From Sandaracinobacteroides sp039808025 (GTDB lineage: Bacteria > Pseudomonadota > Alphaproteobacteria > Sphingomonadales > Sphingomonadaceae): a stretch of DNA of 64,000 nt. Under the pieces are notes generated by a model. That model had not been told where the DNA came from. It worked only from the letters and a program-made list of their open reading frames with translations, and ran no database searches. Below, in pieces: positions 25,428 to 34,921 of this stretch. The stretch covers positions 248,001 through 312,000 of the forward strand of contig JBDHSK010000001.1 of assembly GCA_039808025.1 (NCBI GenBank). The letters are read 5' to 3'. The translations under genes were made by a program, and so were the position numbers. Position 1 is the stretch's first letter, and every line of letters starts with the position of its first letter.

Positions 25428-25598
25428 TCATCCGGGCCTGAAGCCCCGATAGCCGGCCTGGCGGTTTCTGAACATGGCAATGGCCGGATCATTGGTCTGG
25501 CCATCTGGAATGTGTTGCAACCCCTCATCTATCAGCAGCCATGGCATGCAGTTGGCATTTGCTCTGGAGCACCGAACTCCGTATTGCCTGCTGCTGAT

Positions 25599-26210
25599 AT
25601 GGCGATTTTCTTTCACGAGGGCGATCTGCCCGGCGATCCGTTCAAACCCGGCCCCATCGCCGTAGATACCGAAACCATGGGGCTGAACCCGATCCGCGAT
25701 CGGCTGTGCCTGGTGCAGATTTCAGATGGTGGCGGTGACGAACATCTGGTGCGCCTGTCGGGTGAGTATTCCGCCCCCAACCTGAAAAAAGTGCTGGCCG
25801 ACCCGTCGCGCCTGAAGCTCTATCACTTCGCGCGGTTCGATCTGGCCCTGATCCGGCAGTATCTGGGCGTGGTGGCAGCCCCTGTATATTGCACCAAGAC
25901 CGCCAGTCGGCTGGTGCGAACATACACCGACAGGCATGGCCTGAAAGATCTGGTGCGCGAATTGCTGGGTGCCGAAATCTCGAAACAGCAGCAATCGTCG
26001 GACTGGGGGGCCGCCGTGCTGAGCGATGCCCAGAAAGACTATGCCGCTTCGGATGTGCGCTTTCTGCACCGGATGAAACCCATATTGGACGAGCGGCTGG
26101 CGCGCGAGGGCCGCACGGAACTGGCGCAGGCCATTTTCGATTTTCTGCCGTGGCGGGCGGAACTCGACCTGGCCGGATGGCCTGACGTGGACATTTTCGC
26201 CCATGTCTGA
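25599..26210 (+). CDS. rnd: Ribonuclease D, short form
   Basis: 203 residues from the ATG at 25599; the frame is open 29 codons further but the family begins here. The DEDD exonuclease motifs are present: AVDTETMGL, HFARFDLALI and DYAASDVRFLHRM. This compact form, with only the 3'-5' exonuclease domain and no HRDC domains, is typical of alphaproteobacteria and trims structured RNA ends. It is followed by lptC in the same direction after 41 bases. Confidence 0.92.
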   Translation: MAIFFHEGDLPGDPFKPGPIAVDTETMGLNPIRDRLCLVQISDGGGDEHLVRLSGEYSAPNLKKVLADPSRLKLYHFARFDLALIRQYLGVVAAPVYCTKTASRLVRTYTDRHGLKDLVRELLGAEISKQQQSSDWGAAVLSDAQKDYAASDVRFLHRMKPILDERLAREGRTELAQAIFDFLPWRAELDLAGWPDVDIFAHV

Positions 26211-26251
26211 ACCTTTCCTCCGTCTTATGAACGGTTGGCCGGAGCACCGCC

Positions 26252-26890
26252 TTGTCGTCGGCGGCTGAACGGGAGCGCGCTGCCCGCCGGGAACGCATGT
26301 TGCCGGGAAACCCCCGCGATACGCTGATCTCGCTTGCCAAATGGGCGCTGCCAGCGGCTTCGGGACTGCTGCTTGTCGTGTTGGTTACCTTGCCGGTCCT
26401 CTCGAACCAGGAGTTCAGCTTTCTGCTCTCCAAAGATAATGCCGAACAATCCGAAGTGCGCATGCGCATTCAGGAGGCCACCTATCGCGGCGAGACAAAC
26501 CAAGGCGAACCTTTTGAAATAACGGCCGAATCAGGTTTGCAGCAAACCAGCATGGTCCCCGTGGTAACGCTGGCGGGCCTGTCGGCCGCCATCCGCCGTG
26601 CCGATGGGCCAACCACGGTGACGGCACCGGGTGGCCAGTATTTTCTCGACGAGAACCGGTTGGTCGTAGAAGGGCCGGTCGTCGTCAAATCGGCCTCGGG
26701 GTTCAGTCTCGATGGCAATGCCATCGAGGTCGACCTCAACCAGCATTCCGTTGTCAGCCACAAGCCGGTATCGGGAACGATTCCCATGGGTAATTTCCGG
26801 GCCGACCAGTTTTCCGCCAACCTCGAGAACCGCTCTTTCACCATGCAGGGCGGGGTCAGGCTTCGCCTGCAACCGGGAAAGTCCAGATGA
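26252..26890 (+). CDS. lptC: LPS export protein LptC
   Basis: 212 residues from a TTG that has GGAG eight bases upstream; no better in-frame start is visible. One membrane anchor (about residues 33-50, ASGLLLVVLVTLPVL) precedes a beta-rich LptC domain. LptC links the inner membrane ABC transporter to LptA in the bridge that carries LPS to the outer membrane. It overlaps lptA by 4 bases. Confidence 0.88.
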   Translation: MSSAAERERAARRERMLPGNPRDTLISLAKWALPAASGLLLVVLVTLPVLSNQEFSFLLSKDNAEQSEVRMRIQEATYRGETNQGEPFEITAESGLQQTSMVPVVTLAGLSAAIRRADGPTTVTAPGGQYFLDENRLVVEGPVVVKSASGFSLDGNAIEVDLNQHSVVSHKPVSGTIPMGNFRADQFSANLENRSFTMQGGVRLRLQPGKSR

Positions 26891-27399
26891 AGGCCATACT
26901 TCTCATTGCCATGCTGCTTGTTGCTCCGCCAGTTGCGGCGCAGGGGTTGACGCAATCGACGCTGCGCAATGTCGACAGCCGCGCCCCGATCGATGTCGAT
27001 GCCGATCGTATCGATGTTTCAGACCAGCAGAACCAGGCCATCTTCAGTGGCAATGTTCGCGCCCGCCAGGGCAACCTGACGATCGAAGCTGACCGCATCA
27101 AGGTTTCCTACACCCGCCCCGGGAATGGTGACCCGGTCATCAACCGGCTGGATGCCGATGGCAAGGTGCGTCTGTCGACCCCCAGTGAGCGAGCCACCAG
27201 CCGTTTTGCCATTTACGATGTCAAGAAACGCTTTCTGACCCTGATCGGCAATGTGGTGCTGACACAGGGCAGCGGCAATGTCAGCGGCAACCGCCTGACG
27301 TTCGATCTGGGAAGCGGCAAGGTCTCGCTAGATGGCCGGTCATCAACCGGGCAACCCGGAAGCAGGGTAACCGGCCGCTTCAAGGTTTCAGGGCAATAA
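26887..27399 (+). CDS. lptA: LPS transport periplasmic protein LptA
   Basis: 170 residues with a signal peptide ending PVAAQG. The OstA/LptA pattern of short beta repeats is clear: PIDVDADRIDVSDQQNQAIF, GNVRARQGNLTIEADRIKV and VSGNRLTFDLGSGKV. It forms the periplasmic LPS bridge between LptC and LptD. The usual next gene, lptB, is absent; a convergent aroB follows. Confidence 0.93.
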   Translation: MKAILLIAMLLVAPPVAAQGLTQSTLRNVDSRAPIDVDADRIDVSDQQNQAIFSGNVRARQGNLTIEADRIKVSYTRPGNGDPVINRLDADGKVRLSTPSERATSRFAIYDVKKRFLTLIGNVVLTQGSGNVSGNRLTFDLGSGKVSLDGRSSTGQPGSRVTGRFKVSGQ

Positions 27400-27439
27400 G
27401 GCGACCCCGCAGCTAGCCAGTGATGATCTGCGGCTGAGA

Positions 27440-28543
27440 TCAGCGACTGAGATCGCCCGCCAGGAAGGCCTCGACATCGGCGAGAGCCACCGATTTCGCC
27501 ACGAAGCTCTTGCCGATGCCGGTGGCGAGAATGAACGGGAGGCCATGGCTGCCGCGTTTCTTGTCGTGCAACATATGTGCGATCAGTCGCGGGGCAGCAT
27601 CGCCAGCAATGCCCGCCTGTGACGGCCGCGACATAAGCCCCAGCGAATCGAGGTGAGCAGCAAGCCGCGCAGCGTCATCAGCGGCGCACAGGCCCTGGGC
27701 AGCGGAAAAGCGAAAGGCCTGTGCCATGCCGATGGCCACTGCCTCGCCATGCAGCAGCCTGTCCCCAAAGCCGGTTTCGGCTTCGAGCGCGTGGCCAAAC
27801 GTGTGACCAAGGTTGAGCAGAGCGCGCATGTCGCCAGTCTCACGTTCGTCGGCAGCAACGATGCGCGCCTTGGCCCGGCAACTGGTACTGACCGCCACCC
27901 TCAGGGCATCGATGTCGCGCCCCAGCACTGCGGCGGCATGGGTTTCGCACCAGTGGAAGAAATCGGCATCGTCGATCAGTCCGTACTTGACGATTTCGGC
28001 GTAACCCGCGCGCATTTCCCGATCGGGCAGTGTGGACAGCAGCTGGAGATCGGACCACACGGCCACCGGCTGGTGGAAGGCACCCACCAGATTCTTGCCG
28101 CGCCGGGTGTTGATGCCCGTCTTGCCACCAACCGAAGAGTCGACCATTGCCAGCAAAGTGGTTGGCACCTGAATGAAGCGCATGCCGCGCTTGACGATGG
28201 CGGCGGCAAACCCGGTGAGATCACCGATCACCCCGCCACCCAAGGCCAGCACCACATCTGACCTGGTCAATTCCAGTTCGAGCAGGCGGTCACACAGCTG
28301 TTCCAGACTGGCAAAACACTTGGTCGCTTCGCCGGGAGGGAAAATGACTGGCTCGACGAGGATATCGGGAAGACCCGCCCGCAGAGTATCAAGATGCAGG
28401 GCCGCCACCCGGGTATCGGTTACCACTACCAGCCGGGGCGAAGCGGTAAAGGCTGCCAGACGCCGGCCGGCTTCACCCAGAACGCCCGCACCGATGGCAA
28501 TGCGGTAACTGTGGCCTTCCAGCGGAACCTCGATCTCGATCAC
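27440..28543 (-). CDS. aroB: 3-Dehydroquinate synthase
   Basis: 367 residues from a GTG. NAD-binding and active-site blocks are present: LALGGGVIGDLTGFAAA, PTTLLAMVDSSVGGKTGIN, NLGHTFGHALE and MLHDKKRGSHGLPF. It converts DAHP to 3-dehydroquinate in the shikimate pathway. It follows aroK in the same operon with 42 bases between, the common pairing in proteobacteria. Confidence 0.96.
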   Translation of the reverse strand: MIEIEVPLEGHSYRIAIGAGVLGEAGRRLAAFTASPRLVVVTDTRVAALHLDTLRAGLPDILVEPVIFPPGEATKCFASLEQLCDRLLELELTRSDVVLALGGGVIGDLTGFAAAIVKRGMRFIQVPTTLLAMVDSSVGGKTGINTRRGKNLVGAFHQPVAVWSDLQLLSTLPDREMRAGYAEIVKYGLIDDADFFHWCETHAAAVLGRDIDALRVAVSTSCRAKARIVAADERETGDMRALLNLGHTFGHALEAETGFGDRLLHGEAVAIGMAQAFRFSAAQGLCAADDAARLAAHLDSLGLMSRPSQAGIAGDAAPRLIAHMLHDKKRGSHGLPFILATGIGKSFVAKSVALADVEAFLAGDLSR

Positions 28544-28585
28544 GTCAACTCTTTCCTGATTGCGATGTATGGAGACAAACGGCCT

Positions 28586-29188
28586 TCACTCAGGTGGATA
28601 GTCTGAAAGGGCGCGGATGATGGCATCGACCACCTGCTCATGCGGGCCGTTTACTGAGGGTACCCGGATCTGGGCCTGTTGATAGGCCGGACTACGCACC
28701 GCCATCAGGTTGGAAATCACGGTGCGCGGGTCGCGTCCTGCCAGCAGCGGCCGTCCGCCGCGCTTGCTGACCCGTTGCACCAGCGTGTCGATTTCAGCAT
28801 CCAGCCAGATGGCGACTCCCTCGCGCAACACCAGTTCCCGCGTCTGATCGTCGACAAAGGCTCCGCCGCCTGTGGCGATGACCTGCTGGCCTTCCCCCAT
28901 CAATCGCGCGATCACGCGGCGTTCACCATCGCGAAAATGTGCTTCGCCAAAGCGGCTGAAAATTTCAGACACCGGCATGGATGCCGCAGCCTCGATTGCC
29001 GAATCGGCATCGACAAAGGGCAGCCCCAGCCGATGCGCCAACCGTCGACCGATTGTTGATTTGCCACACCCCATCATGCCCACCATGACCAGTGATCGAC
29101 CTGCCAATCGCGACAGCGCCGTATGGTGTTGCAAGGGGGCTTCCGTTTCCTTCACACCGGCCGCTATAGGGGCGGTATGGCGCGGCAT
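28586..29188 (-). CDS. aroK: Shikimate kinase
   Basis: 200 residues. The Walker A motif is VGMMGCGKSTIGR, the shikimate site is PFVDADSAIE, and GGGAF and RPLLAG follow. The start at 29188 is supported by GGAGG five bases upstream. The first 12 bases overlap, head to head, with the start of the plus-strand gene at 29177, so each gene's promoter must lie inside the other gene. Confidence 0.94.
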   Translation of the reverse strand: MPRHTAPIAAGVKETEAPLQHHTALSRLAGRSLVMVGMMGCGKSTIGRRLAHRLGLPFVDADSAIEAAASMPVSEIFSRFGEAHFRDGERRVIARLMGEGQQVIATGGGAFVDDQTRELVLREGVAIWLDAEIDTLVQRVSKRGGRPLLAGRDPRTVISNLMAVRSPAYQQAQIRVPSVNGPHEQVVDAIIRALSDYPPE

Positions 29189-30961
29189 GCAAACCTCCGT
29201 TTTTCAGCGTCCATGCTGATACCACTGGCGCTGCTGATGACAGCGATACCAGCGCATGCCCAGGCCGCAGAAGAGCCGGCCGCCGAAACCGGCCGCCCCA
29301 AATCGCTGTTGCCAGACGACTTTGCAGAACCACCACCGCCAGCACCCGGCACTGTCGCCCCTCCTGTTGAACTGAGCCCCGCAACCAGCGGGTTCGTCGC
29401 GCCACCGCGCATGGCGCCGGAACAAACGCCTGCGGCAGAGACCGAGGAACCAGCCAAGGAACCGGAAGACCCGCTGGCACAACTGGCCGGGCCAACCGGA
29501 CAGCCGGAACTTCTGGGCACCCTTACCACAGCCAGTGGCAGCTATCCTGCCGACATCTTCGCGCCATCGAACGCGCGATTTGCCGCCGCCCTGTTGAGCC
29601 GGATCGAGTCCCCGCTTGCCAGCCGCTGGATGCAGATCGTTCTGCAACGCGCCCTGCTGTCGACAACCCGGGCACCAGCCGGACTGGACGCTGCTGACTG
29701 GGTGGCCGCGCGTAGCCGTGCCCTCGTTGCCATGGGTGATGGCGCCGACGCGCACCGTCTGGTTTCACTGGTTGCAGTAAACCGCTACACGCCCCGCCTC
29801 TATGCCGCCGCAGCCGAGGCGGCCCTGACCAGTGCTGATCCGATCGCCGTCTGCCCGCTGTCGCCAACCGCCAAGGCCAAGACCGAACTGCCCATCTGGG
29901 AACTGCTGGATGCCATGTGCCTGTCGGTACTTGGTGACGATGTCAGCGCCAGTTCCACTTTCGACCAGATGCGACGCCGGAAGGAAATCAATGGCTTCGA
30001 CATCGGCCTCGCCGAGAGGATCGGATCTTCGACCGGCGGTGGCCGACGAGGCGCCAACCCGGAATGGGGAGAAATCAAGGGCCTGACGGCCTGGCGCATG
30101 GGCCTGTCGACAGCAGCCGGCCTTGAACTGCCCGACCAGCTGCTGAACAGCGCCAGCCTCAAGCAGCGTGGATGGTATGTGCGTCTTGCAGGCGCCCCGA
30201 TCGCCCGCCGTGCCGCTTTCGCTGCCGAGGCGGCGGCCACCGGTGCCATCAGCAGCGCTGAGGCCAACCGCATTTTTGCCGCCGAAGCGGCAACGCTCGA
30301 CCGTTCTGCGGCTGGCAACAGCCCTGGTGGACTGATCCGCACAGCCAGTGCTGCCACCGACTTGAGCGACCGCATCAAGGCCTTGCGCACCCTGTGGTCG
30401 CGGGGAAAACCCGATAGCGTCGCGCGTTATGGTTGGCAGGTGAGCACGGCTCTGGCGGCAGCTCGCATTGTTCCCGATGCTGCCCTTTCGGAAGATGCAG
30501 CCGCAATTGCCGCAAGCCTGGTTTCAGCTGGAATTACGTCGACGGGAGGACGATGGTGGGCGGCACTTCAATCGGCAAATGACACCGATCGCGCCAGATT
30601 CTGGGCGGTGATGGTCGCAACCACCCCGGCAATTCCCGTGGAAAAGGGCCTTTTCGATAGTTGGGCAGCCGAAGTGCCACAGCATCGTGCCAATCTGCTG
30701 GCCGCCGGGCTGGAAGGGCTGGGGCGCGGCCGGGTCGGGCCAGAGATTGCGCCTCTGGAAAATGAATGGACCCGCGCTTTCGATACGGCCGTAGCTTCTC
30801 GACGGACGGGTGAGGCGCTGCTGCTGGCTGCGAGTGCCATGCGGGGTAGCTGGGCGGAAGTGCCGGCAGATTATCTTCGACGGATTGCTCGCGGGCTCAG
30901 CACCCTTGGCATGACCAGCGAGGCCCAATTGATCGTCGCCGAGGCCGCTACCCGCGGCTGA
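29177..30961 (+). CDS. Large exported Ala-rich protein of unknown function
   Basis: 594 residues with a signal peptide ending AIPAHAQA, then a Pro/Glu-rich stretch of about 90 residues (for example PPPPAPGTVAPP), then about 470 residues of Ala-rich predicted helices that could form an alpha-solenoid. I recognise no domain or catalytic motif. It is divergent from aroK-aroB. The location outside the inner membrane is inferred from the leader. Confidence 0.75.
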   Translation: MARHANLRFSASMLIPLALLMTAIPAHAQAAEEPAAETGRPKSLLPDDFAEPPPPAPGTVAPPVELSPATSGFVAPPRMAPEQTPAAETEEPAKEPEDPLAQLAGPTGQPELLGTLTTASGSYPADIFAPSNARFAAALLSRIESPLASRWMQIVLQRALLSTTRAPAGLDAADWVAARSRALVAMGDGADAHRLVSLVAVNRYTPRLYAAAAEAALTSADPIAVCPLSPTAKAKTELPIWELLDAMCLSVLGDDVSASSTFDQMRRRKEINGFDIGLAERIGSSTGGGRRGANPEWGEIKGLTAWRMGLSTAAGLELPDQLLNSASLKQRGWYVRLAGAPIARRAAFAAEAAATGAISSAEANRIFAAEAATLDRSAAGNSPGGLIRTASAATDLSDRIKALRTLWSRGKPDSVARYGWQVSTALAAARIVPDAALSEDAAAIAASLVSAGITSTGGRWWAALQSANDTDRARFWAVMVATTPAIPVEKGLFDSWAAEVPQHRANLLAAGLEGLGRGRVGPEIAPLENEWTRAFDTAVASRRTGEALLLAASAMRGSWAEVPADYLRRIARGLSTLGMTSEAQLIVAEAATRG

Positions 30962-30979
30962 TCTGCCCGCCGCCCCTAT

Positions 30980-32635
30980 TTACTGCCGCTGCCAGACACG
31001 ACCTCCAGCCAACCACGTCTCTTCAACCTGAACTTCGGGCAGTTCAGACGGCGGGATGGTGAAAATGTCGCGGTCGAGTATCAGAAAATCCGCCCAGCGC
31101 CCCACGGCAAGCGTTCCCACCCGATCGTCCATGCCCCCGGCATAGGCGGCATCCCTCGTAAAGCCGGCAATAGCCTGATCGATCGTCATGGCATCGTGGG
31201 GACGCCAGCCGCCCGGAGGTTGATTCTGCCGATCCTGCCGGGTGACGGCGGCATGGATCCCAAAAAACGGATTTGCCGGCTCGACGGGAAAATCACTACC
31301 CAACGCCAGATGCACCCCTGCTTTTCGCAACAATCCCCAGGCATAGGCCCCTTCCAGTCGCGCCTCTCCCAGACGCTCGGACGCCATCGCCTTGTCTGAG
31401 GTAGCATGAGTTGGCTGCACTGAAGCGATGATATGCAGTTCGGCGAAGCGCGAGATATCGCCCGGTGCAATGATCTGGGCGTGCTCGATTCGGTTGCGCA
31501 GCCGGTCACCGTAGGCCGGGCGAATCTCGGCGAAGCTATCAAGAGCCTGCCGGTTGGCGGCATCGCCGATGGCATGAACGGCAACCTGATACCCCAGATA
31601 ATTGGCCCGACTGAACAGGTTCTTCATCTTGGCATCGTCAAGAAAGCCCAGCCCACGCGTCCCGGGTTCATCGGCATAGGGTGCCAACAACCATGCACCG
31701 CGACTTCCCAGAGCCCCATCGGCATAAATCTTGATACCCTGGAGACGAAGCCGGTCCTGATAGAGCCAGGGTGTCGGCCGCAAAGGTGAGATCGCCTCCA
31801 TGGCCGACATGCCGGCTGCATAGCTGGTGATGCGCAGCGTAAGGCGCCCTGTATCACCAAATGACCGGAACAGAGCCCAATCCTCGGCACTGGTGCCCAT
31901 GTCATGCACGCCAGTCAGCCCCAGCGACGCCAGCTTCTTCAAGGCTGCTTCCAGAGCCTGTTCCCGCTCTCCTGCTGATGGCGGTGGCACGACTTTTTCG
32001 ACAAGTGCTGTTGCCGCGTCGATCAGCACCCCGGTCGGGTTCCCCGCAGCATCCCGCAAGATACGGCCACCTGCGGGATCCCTTGTTGCCTTGGTGATGC
32101 CGGCCGCCTTCAGTGCCAGACTGTTCGCCCACCCGGCATGGCCATCAACACGGGTAAGCCAGATGGGTTTGTCGGTCGCTATCCCATCGAGATCGGCGGC
32201 ACTGGGAAACCGGCCAATCCCCCACGTCTCCTGATTCCACCCACGCCCGACCAGCCACTGGGTGGTCGGGTTTTCAGCTGCATACCGGGCGATCTTTGCC
32301 TGCGCCTGGGCAAGTGTGGTGGTATCGGCAAGATCAAGCTGCCTGAGACCAATGGCATAGCCCATGATATGACCATGGGCGTCGATCAGACCGGGAATGA
32401 CCGTCTTGCCGCCGGCATCGAGCCGATAATCTCCAACTGCCAGCTTCGGCTCGGCGGCTCCCTTGGGCAGCAACGCCATGACCTTGCCGTCATCGCCAAT
32501 CAGAAGCCCGGCAAAGCGACGCAGCCCACCCGTTGATTCGAGAGTATAGCCATTGGCGTTGACGACCAGAGTCTTGGCAACAAGGGTGGTATGCGATGCA
32601 ACCAGAGCTGCGAAGGCCAGCAGCCAGAGCTTCAC
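30980..32635 (-). CDS. Exported YtcJ-type amidohydrolase
   Basis: 551 residues from a GTG overlapping the previous gene's stop (GTGA). A signal peptide (ALVASHTTLVAK) is followed by an amidohydrolase fold with HGH in GLIDAHGHIMG, HAIGDAANR, RIEHAQII and the terminal Asp in LALGSDFPVEP. The overall pattern matches the N-substituted formamide deformylase/YtcJ group. The substrate is unknown. Confidence 0.87.
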   Translation of the reverse strand: MKLWLLAFAALVASHTTLVAKTLVVNANGYTLESTGGLRRFAGLLIGDDGKVMALLPKGAAEPKLAVGDYRLDAGGKTVIPGLIDAHGHIMGYAIGLRQLDLADTTTLAQAQAKIARYAAENPTTQWLVGRGWNQETWGIGRFPSAADLDGIATDKPIWLTRVDGHAGWANSLALKAAGITKATRDPAGGRILRDAAGNPTGVLIDAATALVEKVVPPPSAGEREQALEAALKKLASLGLTGVHDMGTSAEDWALFRSFGDTGRLTLRITSYAAGMSAMEAISPLRPTPWLYQDRLRLQGIKIYADGALGSRGAWLLAPYADEPGTRGLGFLDDAKMKNLFSRANYLGYQVAVHAIGDAANRQALDSFAEIRPAYGDRLRNRIEHAQIIAPGDISRFAELHIIASVQPTHATSDKAMASERLGEARLEGAYAWGLLRKAGVHLALGSDFPVEPANPFFGIHAAVTRQDRQNQPPGGWRPHDAMTIDQAIAGFTRDAAYAGGMDDRVGTLAVGRWADFLILDRDIFTIPPSELPEVQVEETWLAGGRVWQRQ

Positions 32636-33480
32636 TTTAACCTCCGGTACAGGGACGAAGTATCCTGACGGCCTCCCCCCAGCCTTTGCACATCGGCATA
32701 AAACTGATCGACCAGCGCAGCCACCGGCAGGGATGCGCCGTTGGCACGCGCCTCAGCCAGAACCAGACCCAGATCCTTGCGCATCAGATCAACAGCAAAG
32801 CCGAAATCAAAGGCTCCCTTCACCATTGTTCGCGCCCGGTTGTCCATCTGCCAACTCTGGGCCGCCCCCTTGCTGATGGCCTCCAGGACGGCATCGGTAT
32901 CAAGCCCGGCGCGCACAGCGAAATGCATGGCTTCAGCGAGCCCCTGCACAACCCCGGCTATGGCAATCTGGTTGACGCATTTGGCCAGCTGACCGTGTCC
33001 GCTGGGGCCGACATGTACAATCTGCCGGGCATAAGGCTGCATCAAGGGGCGCGCAGCGGCAAATGCCGAATCCTCTCCACCGCACATGATGGCAAGTTGC
33101 CCCGCCTCCGCTCCAGACTGTCCGCCGGATACCGGGGCGTCGACAAACTGCAATCGCGGGTGTTGCCGCGCCAGGTGCTGGGACATTGAAGCCGAAATCG
33201 TTGAATGATCGATCACCAATGCGCCATCAGCCAGCAATGGCGCAGCGGCCTCCACCACCTGCTGCACATCCCCATCGTTACCGACGCAGGTGATCAGCGC
33301 GTCAACCCCTCCAGTGGCCTGATCAACCTGATCGATGGCGGTTCCCCCGTGCTCCGCTACGAACCGATGAGCTTTTTCGGGGGTGCGGTTGAACACTGTG
33401 AGACGATGACCGGCCGCCACCAGATGGCGGGCCATTGGCCAACCCATCACTCCCAGCCCTGCAAACAGAATCTGTGCCAT
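32632..33480 (-). CDS. NAD(P)-dependent beta-hydroxyacid dehydrogenase (3-hydroxyisobutyrate dehydrogenase family)
   Basis: 282 residues with the NAD-binding motif FAGLGVMGWPMARHL, the substrate motif FVDAPVSGGQSGAEAGQL and the catalytic Lys in GHGQLAKCVNQI. Family members oxidise 3-hydroxyisobutyrate, tartronate semialdehyde or related acids. It is the first gene of a two-gene unit with the amidohydrolase and lies back to back with the threonine dehydratase gene. Confidence 0.88.
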   Translation of the reverse strand: MAQILFAGLGVMGWPMARHLVAAGHRLTVFNRTPEKAHRFVAEHGGTAIDQVDQATGGVDALITCVGNDGDVQQVVEAAAPLLADGALVIDHSTISASMSQHLARQHPRLQFVDAPVSGGQSGAEAGQLAIMCGGEDSAFAAARPLMQPYARQIVHVGPSGHGQLAKCVNQIAIAGVVQGLAEAMHFAVRAGLDTDAVLEAISKGAAQSWQMDNRARTMVKGAFDFGFAVDLMRKDLGLVLAEARANGASLPVAALVDQFYADVQRLGGGRQDTSSLYRRLK

Positions 33481-33589
33481 GGCCTTGGCCTAGCCAACAA
33501 TTCGCTGAACGCAAGGGGAGAAGCAGGGAAAGGGGTGGCGTTTTTATCATACCGGGCCTAATCGCCAGTATGTTGAAAGGATCACCTCC

Positions 33590-34828
33590 ATGACACCCGC
33601 ATCCACGGACTCGCCGCTTGCCATTTCACTTGCAGATGTAGAACGGGCGGCAAAGACCATTGAAGGTCAGGTGGTGCGCACCCCCACCCTCGAAAGCCGG
33701 ACATTATCCGAGCTGACAGGAGCGCGGGTCTTCCTGAAGTTTGAAAATCTTCAGTTTACGGCCGCTTACAAGGAAAGAGGCGCCCTTAATCGTCTCATGG
33801 CTCTCTCCGAGGAAGAACGTCGGCGCGGAGTTATCGCCATGTCGGCCGGCAATCATGCCCAGGGTCTGGCCTATCATGCCCGTCGGCTTGGCATTCCGGC
33901 CACCATCGTGATGCCGATGTTCACACCCCTCATCAAGGTGCAGCAAACTGAAGGCCACGAGGCCAATGTCGTGCTCCACGGCGAAACCCTCGAGGAAGCC
34001 AACACTCATGCGCGCGCCCTTGCCGAGCGTCACAAGTTCGTATTCGTTCATCCTTATGATGATCCACTGATCATGGCCGGACAGGGCACTGTGGCTCTTG
34101 AAATGTTCGAGGATGCGCCTGAGCTCGACACTCTGGTCGTCCCCATTGGAGGCGGCGGACTGATATCCGGCTGTGCAACGGTTGCGGCCACCCACCCCAA
34201 CGTGGAAGTGGTGGGTGTTCAGACAGAACTCTACCCCTCGATGAAGGCAGCCCTTGCCGGAGAGACAAACCCGCCACTGGGTGGTGACACGCTCGCAGAA
34301 GGCATTGCCGTCAAAATGCCCGGACATCTGACACTGCCGGTAGTGCAATCTCTTGTTTCGGAAATTCTGCTGGTCGCCGAACGCGATCTGGAACGCGCCG
34401 TTGCCTTGCTGCTTTCCATCGAGAAAACCGTCGTTGAGGGCGCTGGAGCTGCCGGAATGGCAGCCCTGCTTTCCCATGGGCGTCGGTTCCGCGGGCGTAC
34501 TGTTGGTCTCGTTCTGGCGGGGGGAAATATCGATACGCGATTGTTGGCCAACGTGCTGTTGCGTGATCTGGTACGGTCCGGACGTCTGGCTCGCTTGCGG
34601 ATTCGCCTGAAAGACCGGCCTGGCCAATTGTTTGCTGTGGCACGCGTATTCGGCCAACAGCAAGTCAATATCCTTGAAGTTTCACACCAGAGGATCTTCA
34701 CCAGCCTGCCTGCCAAGGGCCTGGTAACGGAAATCGAGTGTGAAACCCGAGGGCCCGATCATCTCGAACGGCTGATCGAATCGCTCAGAGATGCCGGGTT
34801 TGATGTCAGTCGGGTGGAACTCGCCTGA
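33590..34828 (+). CDS. ilvA: Threonine ammonia-lyase with ACT domain
   Basis: 412 residues. The PLP Lys lies in FTAAYKERGALNRL, a serine/threonine dehydratase block reads AMSAGNHAQGLAYHA, and the glycine loop is PIGGGGLISG. A C-terminal ACT domain (from about residue 335, RLRIRLKDRPGQLFAVARVF) suggests feedback control. It makes 2-oxobutyrate from Thr for isoleucine synthesis or for Thr breakdown; the short single-ACT form leaves both open. Confidence 0.9.
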   Translation: MTPASTDSPLAISLADVERAAKTIEGQVVRTPTLESRTLSELTGARVFLKFENLQFTAAYKERGALNRLMALSEEERRRGVIAMSAGNHAQGLAYHARRLGIPATIVMPMFTPLIKVQQTEGHEANVVLHGETLEEANTHARALAERHKFVFVHPYDDPLIMAGQGTVALEMFEDAPELDTLVVPIGGGGLISGCATVAATHPNVEVVGVQTELYPSMKAALAGETNPPLGGDTLAEGIAVKMPGHLTLPVVQSLVSEILLVAERDLERAVALLLSIEKTVVEGAGAAGMAALLSHGRRFRGRTVGLVLAGGNIDTRLLANVLLRDLVRSGRLARLRIRLKDRPGQLFAVARVFGQQQVNILEVSHQRIFTSLPAKGLVTEIECETRGPDHLERLIESLRDAGFDVSRVELA

Positions 34829-34921
34829 CATCAATTATCACTCGTAATTCAGGCAGGTAACTGAGGGCAGGGAACTCCAGTCGGACCCATCACGGGTAGT
34901 GCGACTCTTTTGTGCCTCAGG

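Noticed and set aside
25256..25528. 90-residue minus-strand frame in the gap before rnd
   Set aside because: Composition is Arg/Pro/Ser-rich like other shadow frames here, with no ribosome site or neighbour support.
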